NCBI GenBank assembly: GCA_027066325.1
Contig: JAMONY010000002.1
Coordinates: forward strand, 1-46,324
Source: Helicobacteraceae bacterium
Lineage (GTDB): Bacteria > Campylobacterota > Campylobacteria > Campylobacterales > Sulfurimonadaceae
Length of the DNA: 46,324 nucleotides
Reading direction: 5' to 3'
The position numbers and the translations under genes were made by a program. Position 1 is the first letter of the stretch. Each line of letters begins with the position of its first letter. Positions 25,807-34,212 of this stretch are shown here, piece after piece. The notes beneath the pieces are model-generated. The model made no database searches and had not been told where the DNA came from. It saw nothing but the letters and a program-made list of their open reading frames with translations.

Positions 25807-26648
25807 GATAGGCTACCTTTATAGAAGTAGTTTGTTGCCTCTACAAAGCCATCAACACTACCACAGTCAAACCTCTTTCCCTCAAACTCAAAACCTAAAA
25901 CTTTACCCTTTTTAGCCTGAGTCAATAGAGCATCAGTGATCTGAATCTCTGCACCTTTACCAGGAGGTGTATCGCGCAATATGTCAAATATATCTGGAGT
26001 TAAGATATAGCGGCCTATGATCGCTAGATTTGATGGCGCGTCTTCAGGAAGTGGTTTTTCTACCATGTTGTCTATGTGGTAGAGCCCTGAGTCTATCTCT
26101 TTTCCAGATATAACACCATACTTGTCTGTATCTTGTCTCTCAATTCTCTCAATAGCAACTATGGAGCAACGGTGTTTATCGTATAGCTCTATCATCTGCT
26201 TGAGTACTCCATCGCCATCTAAGTTATCACATAGATCATCTGCAAGCACAACCGCAAATGGCTCATCTCCTATGAGTGTCTCAGCGCAGAGTATAGCATG
26301 TCCTAAGCCCCTCATCTCAATTTGGCGCGTATAGCTAAAGGTACACTTATCAATAAGAGCTCTGATCTGTGTTAGATAGTGCTCTTTTGGTGTATTTTTG
26401 ATCTGATGTTCAAGCTCATAGCTTATATCAAAATGATCCTCAATTGCTCTTTTACCTCGACCAGTTACAATCGCCATGTTATCTATGCCTGCCTCTAGCG
26501 CCTCTTCAACCCCATACTGAAGTAGTGGTTTAGTTAAAACTGGTAACATCTCTTTTGGTATAGCCTTTGTTGCAGGCAAAAATCTTGTACCATATCCCGC
26601 TGCTGGAAAGAGACATTTTCTTATTGTAAGTTCTGTTTGTTTAGACAT
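25803..26648 (-). CDS. galU: UTP-glucose-1-phosphate uridylyltransferase
   Basis: A 281 aa nucleotidyltransferase that makes UDP-glucose for cell-surface polysaccharides. The signature FPAAGYGTRFLPATKAIPKE (about 13-32) is nearly invariant in GalU, and VVLADDLCD, MVEKP and RFDCGSVDGFVEA are also present. AGGGTG lies upstream of the ATG and a TATAAT at 26682-26687. It forms a two-gene envelope-sugar operon with kdsB. Confidence 0.95.
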   Translation of the reverse strand: MSKQTELTIRKCLFPAAGYGTRFLPATKAIPKEMLPVLTKPLLQYGVEEALEAGIDNMAIVTGRGKRAIEDHFDISYELEHQIKNTPKEHYLTQIRALIDKCTFSYTRQIEMRGLGHAILCAETLIGDEPFAVVLADDLCDNLDGDGVLKQMIELYDKHRCSIVAIERIERQDTDKYGVISGKEIDSGLYHIDNMVEKPLPEDAPSNLAIIGRYILTPDIFDILRDTPPGKGAEIQITDALLTQAKKGKVLGFEFEGKRFDCGSVDGFVEATNYFYKGSLS

Positions 26649-26681
26649 ATCTACTACACCCTAATGCTAAATATTTTTAAC

Positions 26682-26687
26682 ATTATA
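26682..26687 (-). promoter_or_regulatory. Putative -10 of galU-kdsB
   Basis: A perfect TATAAT on the minus strand, 33 nt before the galU ATG. The rest of the 198-nt gap between galU and the next gene (26649-26846) is AT-rich; a short TCTTAAA duplication near 26770-26785 is the only other pattern, and I see no clear terminator. Confidence 0.45.
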
Positions 26688-26846
26688 TCCTAATAGGTTT
26701 GCGACCTAGCAAATCAAGACTATAAAAATACTTGCCATACTCAACGGCTAACTATCTGCCAAAAATATCTTAAATCTTAAATCTTTTTAAAAGTGTACAA
26801 CACAGCTCTATTTAGGTAGTGTAAAATAGCAAGATCACAATTTCAC

Positions 26847-27515
26847 CTACCACCTACCAAACATCAAAGTGTCATAAAGTATCTCTAGCAGTGTAGGAGC
26901 CTCATACTCTCTATCTCTTTTCCACTCATATGGTAATGCAGAGCGACTCTTAGCTTCTTTTGCTCTCTCTTTCAGTTTAACTTCTGCTCTCTGTTTAAGT
27001 CTGGCTTCTGCTCTATTGACACCACCAAGCTTCACCCACTCTAAAATCTGGCGCAACTCACCAGAATCCAACCATACACCATGTTTTAAACAGACATCTG
27101 TTATGACGCCACTCTTTGCCAAGTAGTTCTCTCGACTCATTCTCTTCTGGCAGACTGGACACTTCTTGTAGAGCACTATATCTATGTGTCTAGGATGTTG
27201 CGTCAACTCACTCAATCTTGCTAAATCAACATTGCGTGAACCCGTAACGGAGCTCTCTATCATCATCTCTAGTTCATTAATATCAAAAAAGATACCATAA
27301 CAGCTACTGCATCGCTCTACATAAAACGGGGTCTTCTCTCCAACATTAACTGTAGGCATATCTATATGACATAGAGGGCATTCTCTATTTTGCATAGGAC
27401 GCTCATTTAGAACTTTTATCTTTTTATCGCGCAGATCTATATCATTGCGTGTGCCACAATATTGACAGATGATTCCAGAATGTGGCATAGGTGCTGAACA
27501 ACTTGTGCATCGCAT
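26847..27515 (-). CDS. Zinc-ribbon protein with TFIIB-type zinc domains
   Basis: A 222 aa soluble protein with three Cys-rich modules. The first is CTSCSAPMPHSGIICQYC (3-20), a zinc ribbon. Two zf-TFIIB-like units follow: CPLCHIDMP with CSSCYGIFFDINEL, and CPVCQKRMS with CLKHGVWLDSGEL. The C-terminal part is charged (repeated RLKQRAEVKLKERAKEAK) and then aromatic. It lies 5 nt after the SPFH gene on the same strand. In Bacillus subtilis the zinc-ribbon protein YdjG is encoded with the SPFH protein YdjI and helps a PspA homolog reach the membrane, which suggests a membrane-associated role here by analogy. Confidence 0.75.
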   Translation of the reverse strand: MRCTSCSAPMPHSGIICQYCGTRNDIDLRDKKIKVLNERPMQNRECPLCHIDMPTVNVGEKTPFYVERCSSCYGIFFDINELEMMIESSVTGSRNVDLARLSELTQHPRHIDIVLYKKCPVCQKRMSRENYLAKSGVITDVCLKHGVWLDSGELRQILEWVKLGGVNRAEARLKQRAEVKLKERAKEAKSRSALPYEWKRDREYEAPTLLEILYDTLMFGRW

Positions 27516-27520
27516 CTAAA

Positions 27521-28516
27521 CTAAAGCTCTTTTAGTAGATTTTGCTTTTTAGCACTATACTCACTCTCGTCAATTAAACTAGCTTCATATAGCTCTTTTA
27601 GCTCAACAAGGCGTGCTTTTATACTTCTAGTGCCTACTCTCTGCTCAAATGTCTCACCCATGCTCTGAGACAACATGGTTCCCGCTCCAGCTCCCATAAA
27701 GACTCCAGCAGCTCCAGCTTCATTTTTTGCAGCATCACTAAGTGCGTCTAACTGCTGTAACTCTTTATAGGATATATCTGCACTCTTAGCAGCATGTATA
27801 TCTGCACCAACATCAGCTATTTTATTGACTCTAGCCATAGTCTGCTCATCAAACTCACTCCCCTCGATCCTAAAATCTATAAGTGAAAATCCAAGATCTT
27901 CAAACTCACTCTCAAGTATCTGAAGCAGATCAAGAGATATCTCATTACGCTTAGCATCTATCTGTGTATATGACAACTTCTGTTCAGCTAGATAATCTGT
28001 TAAAGGGTGTACAATCCTATCTGTAATGAGCGATCTAAACTCAAAGGTTGTATAGAGATCCGAAGCACCTATAACCTGTGTAAAAAAGTGCTCCGCATCT
28101 ACTATCTGCATGCTAAAGTTACCAAAAGCTCTTAAGCCTACTGGAAAGTTGTAGATTGGGTCAAGATACTTAACAATAGATCTTGTTCCCCACTTCTGAT
28201 CCAGTATCTGTGTGCGATTATAAAAGTATAGACCAACCTTATGCTCACTCTCAAATGCCTGCAAAAACTTGGTGATAGTTGTCCAAAATGGTATATTGTC
28301 TGTCAATAAAGAGTGTCTGCCTTCACTCTTAATGTTGGCAACTACCTTACCCTCATAGACAAATATACACCCCTGTCCAGGTCCCACAATAAGCACCGAA
28401 GCATCTTTGATCTCATCACCATTTTCTGACCAGCGATAAAATAGATCACTCTGAGCAGGAGATTTCCACTCAACTACAGAGCGCAACTGTCGCTTTACAC
28501 CACTCCAAATTGCCAT
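27521..28516 (-). CDS. SPFH-domain protein with C-terminal SHOCT (YdjI-like)
   Basis: A 331 aa protein. The N-terminal two thirds match the YdjI-type SPFH (band 7) family: LIVGPGQGCIFVYEGKV, FWTTITKFLQAFESEHKVGLYF, KWGTRSIVKYLDP and FEFRSLITDRIVHPLTDYL. An Ala/Gly-rich stretch follows (GAAGVFMGAGAGTML), then a SHOCT motif (LKELYEASLIDESEYSAKK) that usually mediates oligomerisation. There is no membrane helix. SPFH proteins scaffold membrane microdomains. The extended -10 at 28547-28555 and AAAGG upstream of the ATG define the start. It is co-transcribed with the zinc-ribbon gene. Confidence 0.85.
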   Translation of the reverse strand: MAIWSGVKRQLRSVVEWKSPAQSDLFYRWSENGDEIKDASVLIVGPGQGCIFVYEGKVVANIKSEGRHSLLTDNIPFWTTITKFLQAFESEHKVGLYFYNRTQILDQKWGTRSIVKYLDPIYNFPVGLRAFGNFSMQIVDAEHFFTQVIGASDLYTTFEFRSLITDRIVHPLTDYLAEQKLSYTQIDAKRNEISLDLLQILESEFEDLGFSLIDFRIEGSEFDEQTMARVNKIADVGADIHAAKSADISYKELQQLDALSDAAKNEAGAAGVFMGAGAGTMLSQSMGETFEQRVGTRSIKARLVELKELYEASLIDESEYSAKKQNLLKEL

Positions 28517-28546
28517 GCTACACTGCCTTTTATATTGGATGTAAGG

Positions 28547-28555
28547 ATTATAACA
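28547..28555 (-). promoter_or_regulatory. Extended -10 promoter of the SPFH/zinc-ribbon pair
   Basis: A perfect TGTTATAAT on the minus strand, 30 nt before the SPFH gene ATG. Confidence 0.6.
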
Positions 28556-28624
28556 TACTCTAAATCAAAATCAAGATACTATCTGTGCTCTTATATGCAA
28601 CACAGTAGCCATAGTGGGTCAAGA

Positions 28625-29923
28625 CTAAAGTGAGTGCTTTAGGCTCTGTATGAGAAAATCTATATCTTTTTTTGTCTGTGAGAAGTGCAAGGAGATACGC
28701 AACCAACCTGGGTTTTGATCCAGATCATCTTCTGCACTTACACCAAGCAGGTCATGTCCATACGGTCCAGCACAAGAGCAACCAGCACGCGTCTGAAGTC
28801 CAAATTTATCAGAGAGTTTAGCACACATAGCATATGGATCTTGATTTTTGATGTTGAACGATACTATACCTATATTTTCAACATCTATATTGCCATAGAT
28901 AAAAGAGCCATCGATCTTTTGTAGCTCATCTCTTAGATACTCTAAGAGCTCCCGCTTTTGATCTTTAATCCACTCTAAACCTATCTCATTTCGAAGCTGA
29001 TATGAGAGTGATGCACGGATAAGTTGTAGTATACCAGGCGTACCAGCATCTTCTCTCAATTCTGGATGAGATGTGTATCGTTGTGTAGTTCTACTCACAT
29101 ACTCTACAGTACCTCCACCTGCAAATGTTGGTGGAAGATTGGAGTCTATAAGCTCTTTTTTGATGATAAGCAGTCCACAAGAGCCAGGTCCGCCAAGAAG
29201 TTTGTGTGGAGATAGAAACATAACATCATATAGTGCGCTATCTACATTGATATATGGTGATGAAGCAGCTGCATCAAAACAGACTAAAGCACCATAGCTA
29301 CGCAACAGTTTTGATATCTTTTTGTATGGAGTAATGATACCACTAACATTAGATGCTATACAGAAACTGCCTATGATCTCCCTATCTTTATGCTGCTCAA
29401 GAATCTGTTTAAGATGTTTAAGATCTACAAGCCCATCATCACACAGATTGATACGAACAGTCTCACAAAGAGCCTCTCTGTAGCTAACTTCATTAGAGTG
29501 GTGCTCATATGGTCCTACTATCACTAGTGGTCTTTTTGACTTATCGATCTGTATACCAAATCTTTTACTAGTAGCAGGAGGTATATATAGACCCAAAATC
29601 TCTTGAAATCTCTTGATAGCTTTTGTAGCTCCACAACCACTAGGCAATACAGCAAACTCACTGCCTACGCCAAGAGAGGAGGCTATATTGGCTCTTGCAT
29701 CTTCATAATAGTTTTGTGTTAAAGATGCCATAGATGCCTCTTTAGAGTGTGTATTTGCATATGTCTGCAATACACTCATAATACGCTCTTCAATGGGCTC
29801 AAATGCCAAACCAGAAGCTGTATAGTCAAAGTATGAGTGTTTGTGCTCACCTATAATGAGATCTGTTATTATCTGTTTATCGATAGGTTTACTCAAGATT
29901 GGTCGAAATAGATCTTTTAGCAT
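28625..29923 (-). CDS. Class V aminotransferase (cysteine desulfurase-like PLP enzyme)
   Basis: A 432 aa fold-type I PLP enzyme. FDYTASGLAFEPIE begins the domain, VCFDAAASSPY holds the cofactor-binding Asp, and FLSPHKLLGGPGSCG holds the PLP Lys. A C-terminal Cys lies in TRAGCSCAGPYGHDLL, in the region of the active-site loop of cysteine desulfurases. The family covers SufS/NifS-like desulfurases and related lyases, and the sequence does not decide among them. It stands alone, without suf, isc or nif partners. AAAAGGAA precedes the ATG, with an extended -10 at 29943-29951. Confidence 0.82.
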   Translation of the reverse strand: MLKDLFRPILSKPIDKQIITDLIIGEHKHSYFDYTASGLAFEPIEERIMSVLQTYANTHSKEASMASLTQNYYEDARANIASSLGVGSEFAVLPSGCGATKAIKRFQEILGLYIPPATSKRFGIQIDKSKRPLVIVGPYEHHSNEVSYREALCETVRINLCDDGLVDLKHLKQILEQHKDREIIGSFCIASNVSGIITPYKKISKLLRSYGALVCFDAAASSPYINVDSALYDVMFLSPHKLLGGPGSCGLLIIKKELIDSNLPPTFAGGGTVEYVSRTTQRYTSHPELREDAGTPGILQLIRASLSYQLRNEIGLEWIKDQKRELLEYLRDELQKIDGSFIYGNIDVENIGIVSFNIKNQDPYAMCAKLSDKFGLQTRAGCSCAGPYGHDLLGVSAEDDLDQNPGWLRISLHFSQTKKDIDFLIQSLKHSL

Positions 29924-29942
29924 GTAGTGATTCCTTTTGGCA

Positions 29943-29951
29943 ATTATACCA
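29943..29951 (-). promoter_or_regulatory. Extended -10 promoter of the class V aminotransferase gene
   Basis: A perfect TGGTATAAT on the minus strand, 19 nt before the ATG and squeezed into the 31-nt gap after the DUF3817 gene. Confidence 0.6.
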
Positions 29952-29954
29952 AAT

Positions 29955-30278
29955 CTAGTTAGATTTTATCTGCTCTTCAAGCTCGCGAAGCCTCTTATCT
30001 GTAAAAAATGTACCAAAAGGTATAAGTGAAGCTATAAAGAAGATAGTGTTATCTTTGCTACTAAAGTTATGTTTTTGAGCAGCTTGCATAAGTAGTATAA
30101 TAAAACCTATAAACAGTAGCCCATGAATCATACCCGCAATTTTAGTAGCTATTGCGATACCCAACATGTACTTCATAGGCATAGCGATAAAGAGCAAAAC
30201 AAGATACGACACGCCCTCAACAAAGCCTATAATGCGAAACTGACCTATAAGATCGTTGTGAAGATTTTGGAGTAACAT
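29955..30278 (-). CDS. DUF3817-family small membrane protein
   Basis: A 107 aa protein with three hydrophobic helices. RIIGFVEGVSYLVLLFIAMPMKY near the N-terminus, KIAGMIHGLLFIGFII in the middle and ASLIPFGTFFTDKRL at the end are the DUF3817 signature. The Glu of FVEG, the His of GMIHG and the basic DKR end are conserved features of the family. Function is unknown. AAAGG lies seven bases before the ATG. It sits between the aminotransferase and the envC-like gene and appears to be its own unit. Confidence 0.85.
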   Translation of the reverse strand: MLLQNLHNDLIGQFRIIGFVEGVSYLVLLFIAMPMKYMLGIAIATKIAGMIHGLLFIGFIILLMQAAQKHNFSSKDNTIFFIASLIPFGTFFTDKRLRELEEQIKSN

Positions 30279-30366
30279 ATTAGAGCCTTTTTTTGGCGTA
30301 ATTGTAAGGTGTTATGCTTATGTCTCATTATTTAGAGTGTAGCTTTTAGGTTTTGGTAAGTTAGCT

Positions 30367-31575
30367 CTACTTAAAGAGCTGCAGAGGGTCTATATGGTAA
30401 TTTTTTTGTGTGACCTGAAACATCAACTCATCATCAACCCTACCTATAGGTGTACCTTTCCTAATCCGCTTACCTTTTTTGATGTTTGGGGCTATGCTAT
30501 CTAAATGAGCATATATAGTGTGTAGTGAATTTTTATGCTCTATAATTACAACATTCTCTAACATTGGCATCTTTTTTGCAAGTACAACTTTACCGCTAAA
30601 TACTGCTTTTACTTTTGAGTTTGCCCTTGATGGCTCCAGAGAGACTGACTCATTAAATATTTTGATTTTATATATAGGATCGGTATGTGTGCCATACTTT
30701 TTTTTGACCGTATATCTATCAAGTGGAGCTATGGTTTTGGCACCTCTATAACGCCTAGTTTTAACTTTTTTATAACTACTACCGATAGATCTAACAGCTG
30801 GTAGGTTCTTACTAGATGATAAAAGAGCCTCATTTCGATTCTTACGCTCCAGCGTACGCCGCTTCTCTTCGCGTGTCTGTTTTACAATCTTGAGTGACTC
30901 TAAAGTTGCATTTAGCTTCTCTGTCTTACTAAGTAGGCTTTTAAGTCTCTTTTTGTATCGATCTCTCTTTACTCTTAACTCTTTGATAGCTATCTCATTT
31001 GCATGAATCTTGCGCTTTAGCCTTTTCTGTTTCTCTGCTGTGGAGGTGATAAAAAGTTGTAAAGATGCTGTCTTTTTTGTAAACTTACTTAAGCTTTTTT
31101 TATTGGTTTTAAGACTTTTTTGTAACTGCTGAACCTTTCTGGCGCTCTCTTTGCTTAACAACTTAAGTAGCTCTTGTTGCACAATATCCGCTGCTACTAA
31201 TGAGCTATCTTGAACCTCTATTTTATTGAGAGTAATAGAGTGTGTGGTGAGCGTTATGAGCTCATCTTGTAGCTTCTGTCTTGTCTCTTTAAGCTGCTCT
31301 GTTGTCTGTGATGCAAGTGATAAATCCTCTTTAGCTACTTGAAATTTTTCAGATGCATTTTTAAGCTCTTTGGTAAGTTTTGCTATCTCTTGAAGCTCTT
31401 TTTTATTGCTCTTCTGCTTTGCTATAATCTCTTTTGCAACTTTATCTAGACTATCACTAGTAGAGCCTTTGAGCTTTTTGACTTGACTGATCTGAGTAGC
31501 AGTCTCATCTATTTTTTGTTGCGTTGAAGCACTAAGTAGAGCGATGCTACACAACAAAATAACAAGTTTTTTCAT
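30367..31575 (-). CDS. EnvC-like murein hydrolase activator with degenerate LytM domain
   Basis: A 402 aa exported protein: signal peptide (KLVILLCSIALLSA), a long coiled coil (about 20-250, Lys/Glu/Leu-rich heptads), a linker, and a C-terminal M23/LytM domain (about 290-402; VKAVFSGKVVLAKK, VVIIEHKNSLHTIYAHLD). The zinc-binding residues of active M23 enzymes are missing. The HxxxD region reads FNESVSLEP, and the C-terminal HxH reads ELMFQV. This is the pattern of EnvC, which does not cut peptidoglycan but activates amidases. It directly follows ftsX (TGATG overlap), as expected for the FtsEX-EnvC division system. ATG at 31575 is preferred over the adjacent GTG. Confidence 0.85.
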   Translation of the reverse strand: MKKLVILLCSIALLSASTQQKIDETATQISQVKKLKGSTSDSLDKVAKEIIAKQKSNKKELQEIAKLTKELKNASEKFQVAKEDLSLASQTTEQLKETRQKLQDELITLTTHSITLNKIEVQDSSLVAADIVQQELLKLLSKESARKVQQLQKSLKTNKKSLSKFTKKTASLQLFITSTAEKQKRLKRKIHANEIAIKELRVKRDRYKKRLKSLLSKTEKLNATLESLKIVKQTREEKRRTLERKNRNEALLSSSKNLPAVRSIGSSYKKVKTRRYRGAKTIAPLDRYTVKKKYGTHTDPIYKIKIFNESVSLEPSRANSKVKAVFSGKVVLAKKMPMLENVVIIEHKNSLHTIYAHLDSIAPNIKKGKRIRKGTPIGRVDDELMFQVTQKNYHIDPLQLFK

Positions 31576-32387
31576 CACACTTCTTCACTGAGCGATAGAG
31601 TTATGATCACTGCCAATAGTGTTGATAAAAACATGGCAATAGTCAATAGCATCAGAGGGTCTGAGGCAAATGAAAATAGTACAATATCTAACCCTATATG
31701 GTGCATTAGATTATCGATCCAACCACTATAATCAATGAGTACAAATGTGATAATAGTCAAGATAGTAGCAAAGATAGCATCTACAAAAGCTAGCCTAAAC
31801 AACACCCCAGATCTAAGCCACACAGGAGCACCAAAGAGTGACATGATATTCATCCGTTCATGATGTTGAAACTGCCATAGCCTCATCTCTTTAGTTATAA
31901 GCAGAAGCGTAACTGCAAAGAGAACATACGATAGAAGTGTAATAATCCACTTAAACAGCACCAAAAGTTTAAAAAGAGTGTCATGTTGTGCGCTAAATGT
32001 CTCTACGCGACTAATCTTACCACTTTTTTTAAGTTTTTGGGCTATTTTTGCTAGCTCATCAGGATCTGGATAGTGATCTAGCGTTAGTGCATAAAAGTAT
32101 GGTAGCTTAATGAGAGATAGATCTATGGTGCCAACAGCCAACTGCTCCTCTATCTGCTCTATCTCATTTTTTGTTGAGAGTGGTTGAGACTCTTTAATGG
32201 AGCTATGAAGAGTATTGAAATCATCTAAAGTTAGATTATGATCACTCACCACTACAATAGCGTATCGTTCACTTAACTTAGACTCATAAGCACTCAATAC
32301 TCGATCTACAATAACCAATATCTCAAAGGCAAACAGTATAGCAAAAAGTGCGGTTATAAGTGAAAAGTGTCTCTTAAGAGATCTCAT
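31575..32387 (-). CDS. ftsX: Cell-division membrane protein FtsX
   Basis: A 270 aa protein with four membrane helices: LITALFAILFAFEILVIV near the start, then WIITLLSYVLFAVTLLLI, DAIFATILTIITFVL and LLTIAMFLSTLLAVIITL. Between helices 1 and 2 lies a periplasmic domain of about 110 residues, the part that binds EnvC-type activators in known systems. With FtsE it forms the ABC-like complex that couples division to peptidoglycan hydrolysis. ATG at 32387 is chosen because GGAG lies six bases upstream. It overlaps ftsE by 14 nt. Confidence 0.9.
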   Translation of the reverse strand: MRSLKRHFSLITALFAILFAFEILVIVDRVLSAYESKLSERYAIVVVSDHNLTLDDFNTLHSSIKESQPLSTKNEIEQIEEQLAVGTIDLSLIKLPYFYALTLDHYPDPDELAKIAQKLKKSGKISRVETFSAQHDTLFKLLVLFKWIITLLSYVLFAVTLLLITKEMRLWQFQHHERMNIMSLFGAPVWLRSGVLFRLAFVDAIFATILTIITFVLIDYSGWIDNLMHHIGLDIVLFSFASDPLMLLTIAMFLSTLLAVIITLSLSEEV

Positions 32388-33045
32388 GCACATCTCCATG
32401 TTCGATTTCAAAGTGTCTATATTTGACACCAATAGTTGATGGAATATTGTGTGTCACAACCACCACTGTTGCATCTAATTGAGTATTTGAGCCCTCAAGC
32501 AGATCCCAGATCAGTTTTGATGAGTAGTCATCAAGATTACCTGTTGGCTCATCTGCTAAAATCAAGATCGGGTTATGCGCTAGTGCACGCGCCATAGCTA
32601 CTCTTTGCTGCTCACCACCACTAAGCTCCAGTGGATACTTACCCATCTGATTGGTTAGATTAACATGTCCAAAGAGCCTTACTGCCTGCTCTTGACATAT
32701 ATCTTTTGCAAAACCGTTGATAATCATAGGTAACATAACATTTTTCTCAATTGTCCACTCTTTAATAAGCTTATAATCTTGAAATACTATGCCGATATGT
32801 CGACGCAAAAAATTTTTCTTTTTAGTGGTGATGTTATGTAGATCTACACCACCAACAATAAGCTCACCAGAGAGTGGCTTTAGCGCGCCATAAAATGATT
32901 TAAGTAGTGTTGATTTACCACTACCACTGGCACCTGTGATGATTACAAAGTCTCCAGAGTTTATGCTTAGAGTAGCTTTTGAGATAATCATCTCTTGATT
33001 GTTATAGCTAAGTGATAGATCTTCAGCTATTATAATTTTATCCAT
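32374..33045 (-). CDS. ftsE: Cell-division ATP-binding protein FtsE
   Basis: A 223 aa ABC ATPase, the standard FtsE length. Walker A is GASGSGKS (38-45), the Q-loop is [11 protein letters not shown], the signature is [16 protein letters not shown], Walker B is [11 protein letters not shown] and the switch His is in VVVVTHN. Start ATG at 33045 with AGAGGT upstream; the longer in-frame extension runs back through trmB coding sequence and is rejected. It overlaps trmB by 8 nt and ftsX by 14 nt, so all three are translationally linked. Confidence 0.95.
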   Translation of the reverse strand: MDKIIIAEDLSLSYNNQEMIISKATLSINSGDFVIITGASGSGKSTLLKSFYGALKPLSGELIVGGVDLHNITTKKKNFLRRHIGIVFQDYKLIKEWTIEKNVMLPMIINGFAKDICQEQAVRLFGHVNLTNQMGKYPLELSGGEQQRVAMARALAHNPILILADEPTGNLDDYSSKLIWDLLEGSNTQLDATVVVVTHNIPSTIGVKYRHFEIEHGDVHEIS

Positions 33046-34210
33046 ATAGTACCTCTTTAATGCTCTGATGAGCTTGATATGCCGATTGTGATGGAGCTGG
33101 GTCTGATGGAAAATAGTACGGCGTTGATGCCAAAATAAGATATAGATGCTCTGGTCGCTCAAAAGCTCCCAGTGATAAACGAAACATCATCTGCTTATCT
33201 TCTTCAAACTCAAAGAGTCTCTCAAAGTGTACAAATGAGTTGCTATTTTTGATGGTAGTTGCATTGAGATTGTTAATTATGTCTCTATCTAATACACCGC
33301 TTTGAAATGAGAAGTCATACTCTCTTTGTAAAGACTTTGACTCCTCATGACTTACAACAGTAAGATCGTAAATATCTCTCTCTTGTCGAACCCATCTATC
33401 TTCGTATTTGCTGCTTATATCGATAGTGCGGTTTTTGCATATGTGCAGATCTAACTTATCGTAACCAAGCAGAGTCTGAAGAGAGTACTCAAAATAGGTT
33501 GGGCTATCTGTGCGAAGCTCAAGTGATCCATTAAGTTTTAAGATACGCAGTGACTCATCTACAAAGACTCGACTTATGACGCGTCTATGTGGCTTCTTAT
33601 CCCATGGAACTGGAAAGTGCACAAAAATAGTATCTATGCTGTTAGATGGTATAGACTCAAAAAATAGTCGTGCATCATAATCTAGCAGATATAGATTATC
33701 TAAACCCTGTATGGTGATCTGCTTTGAGACTTGCTGCAAAGATGGTCGATGTATCTCAATACCCACATGTGTGACATCTGGGTTGTTTAGTGCCTGATAT
33801 AACAGGTGTCTACCTGAGCCAAAACCGACCTCAATAACAGTTTTACTAGACTCTTTAAAGATATCTTCAAACTCATCTGCAAACTTTAAGTGACTCTCTC
33901 TCTTTGGAGTCTGAACTGTAGTGGTGGTAGTGTTAGAGTCTATGACTTTAAGATCTGCAATATCTGCATATGCATTTAGGGCTTGTTTGATGTGAGCAGT
34001 TGTTGATGGGCGCGATGTTTTATCGGACTTTAAGAGGTTTTTACTGCCACTCTGTTTAGATAGTAAAAAAAAGTGATCTGTGCCGATCTCAACCTCTACT
34101 AGCCTCTCATCACAGTGCTCTACATTGATAGCTATGCGCTTGAGCACAATATTATCAACCTTATGTGGCAGTGTAGCTGTCTGAAACTGTTCTATGTGTA
34201 GATGTGGCAA
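33038..34210 (-). CDS. trmB: tRNA (guanine46-N7)-methyltransferase, long form
   Basis: A 390 aa enzyme. The central part (about 120-270) is the TrmB methyltransferase: SAM motif VIEVGFGSGRHLLYQA, GIEIHRPSL, and the signature FVHFPVPWDKKPHRRVI. Extra regions of about 110 residues at each end are characteristic of the Campylobacterota form; the C-terminal one is of unknown role. It makes m7G46 in tRNA. The start appears to be TTG at 34210, two bases after the FN3 lipoprotein stop, with AAAGGG about nine bases upstream. Confidence 0.93.
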   Translation of the reverse strand: MPHLHIEQFQTATLPHKVDNIVLKRIAINVEHCDERLVEVEIGTDHFFLLSKQSGSKNLLKSDKTSRPSTTAHIKQALNAYADIADLKVIDSNTTTTTVQTPKRESHLKFADEFEDIFKESSKTVIEVGFGSGRHLLYQALNNPDVTHVGIEIHRPSLQQVSKQITIQGLDNLYLLDYDARLFFESIPSNSIDTIFVHFPVPWDKKPHRRVISRVFVDESLRILKLNGSLELRTDSPTYFEYSLQTLLGYDKLDLHICKNRTIDISSKYEDRWVRQERDIYDLTVVSHEESKSLQREYDFSFQSGVLDRDIINNLNATTIKNSNSFVHFERLFEFEEDKQMMFRLSLGAFERPEHLYLILASTPYYFPSDPAPSQSAYQAHQSIKEVLYG

Positions 34211-34212
34211 CT

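Noticed and set aside
26649-26846. Small RNA or short gene in the 198-nt gap
   Set aside because: Only the galU -10 and AT-rich sequence with a short TCTTAAA duplication are visible; no stable hairpin, terminator or coding frame stands out.
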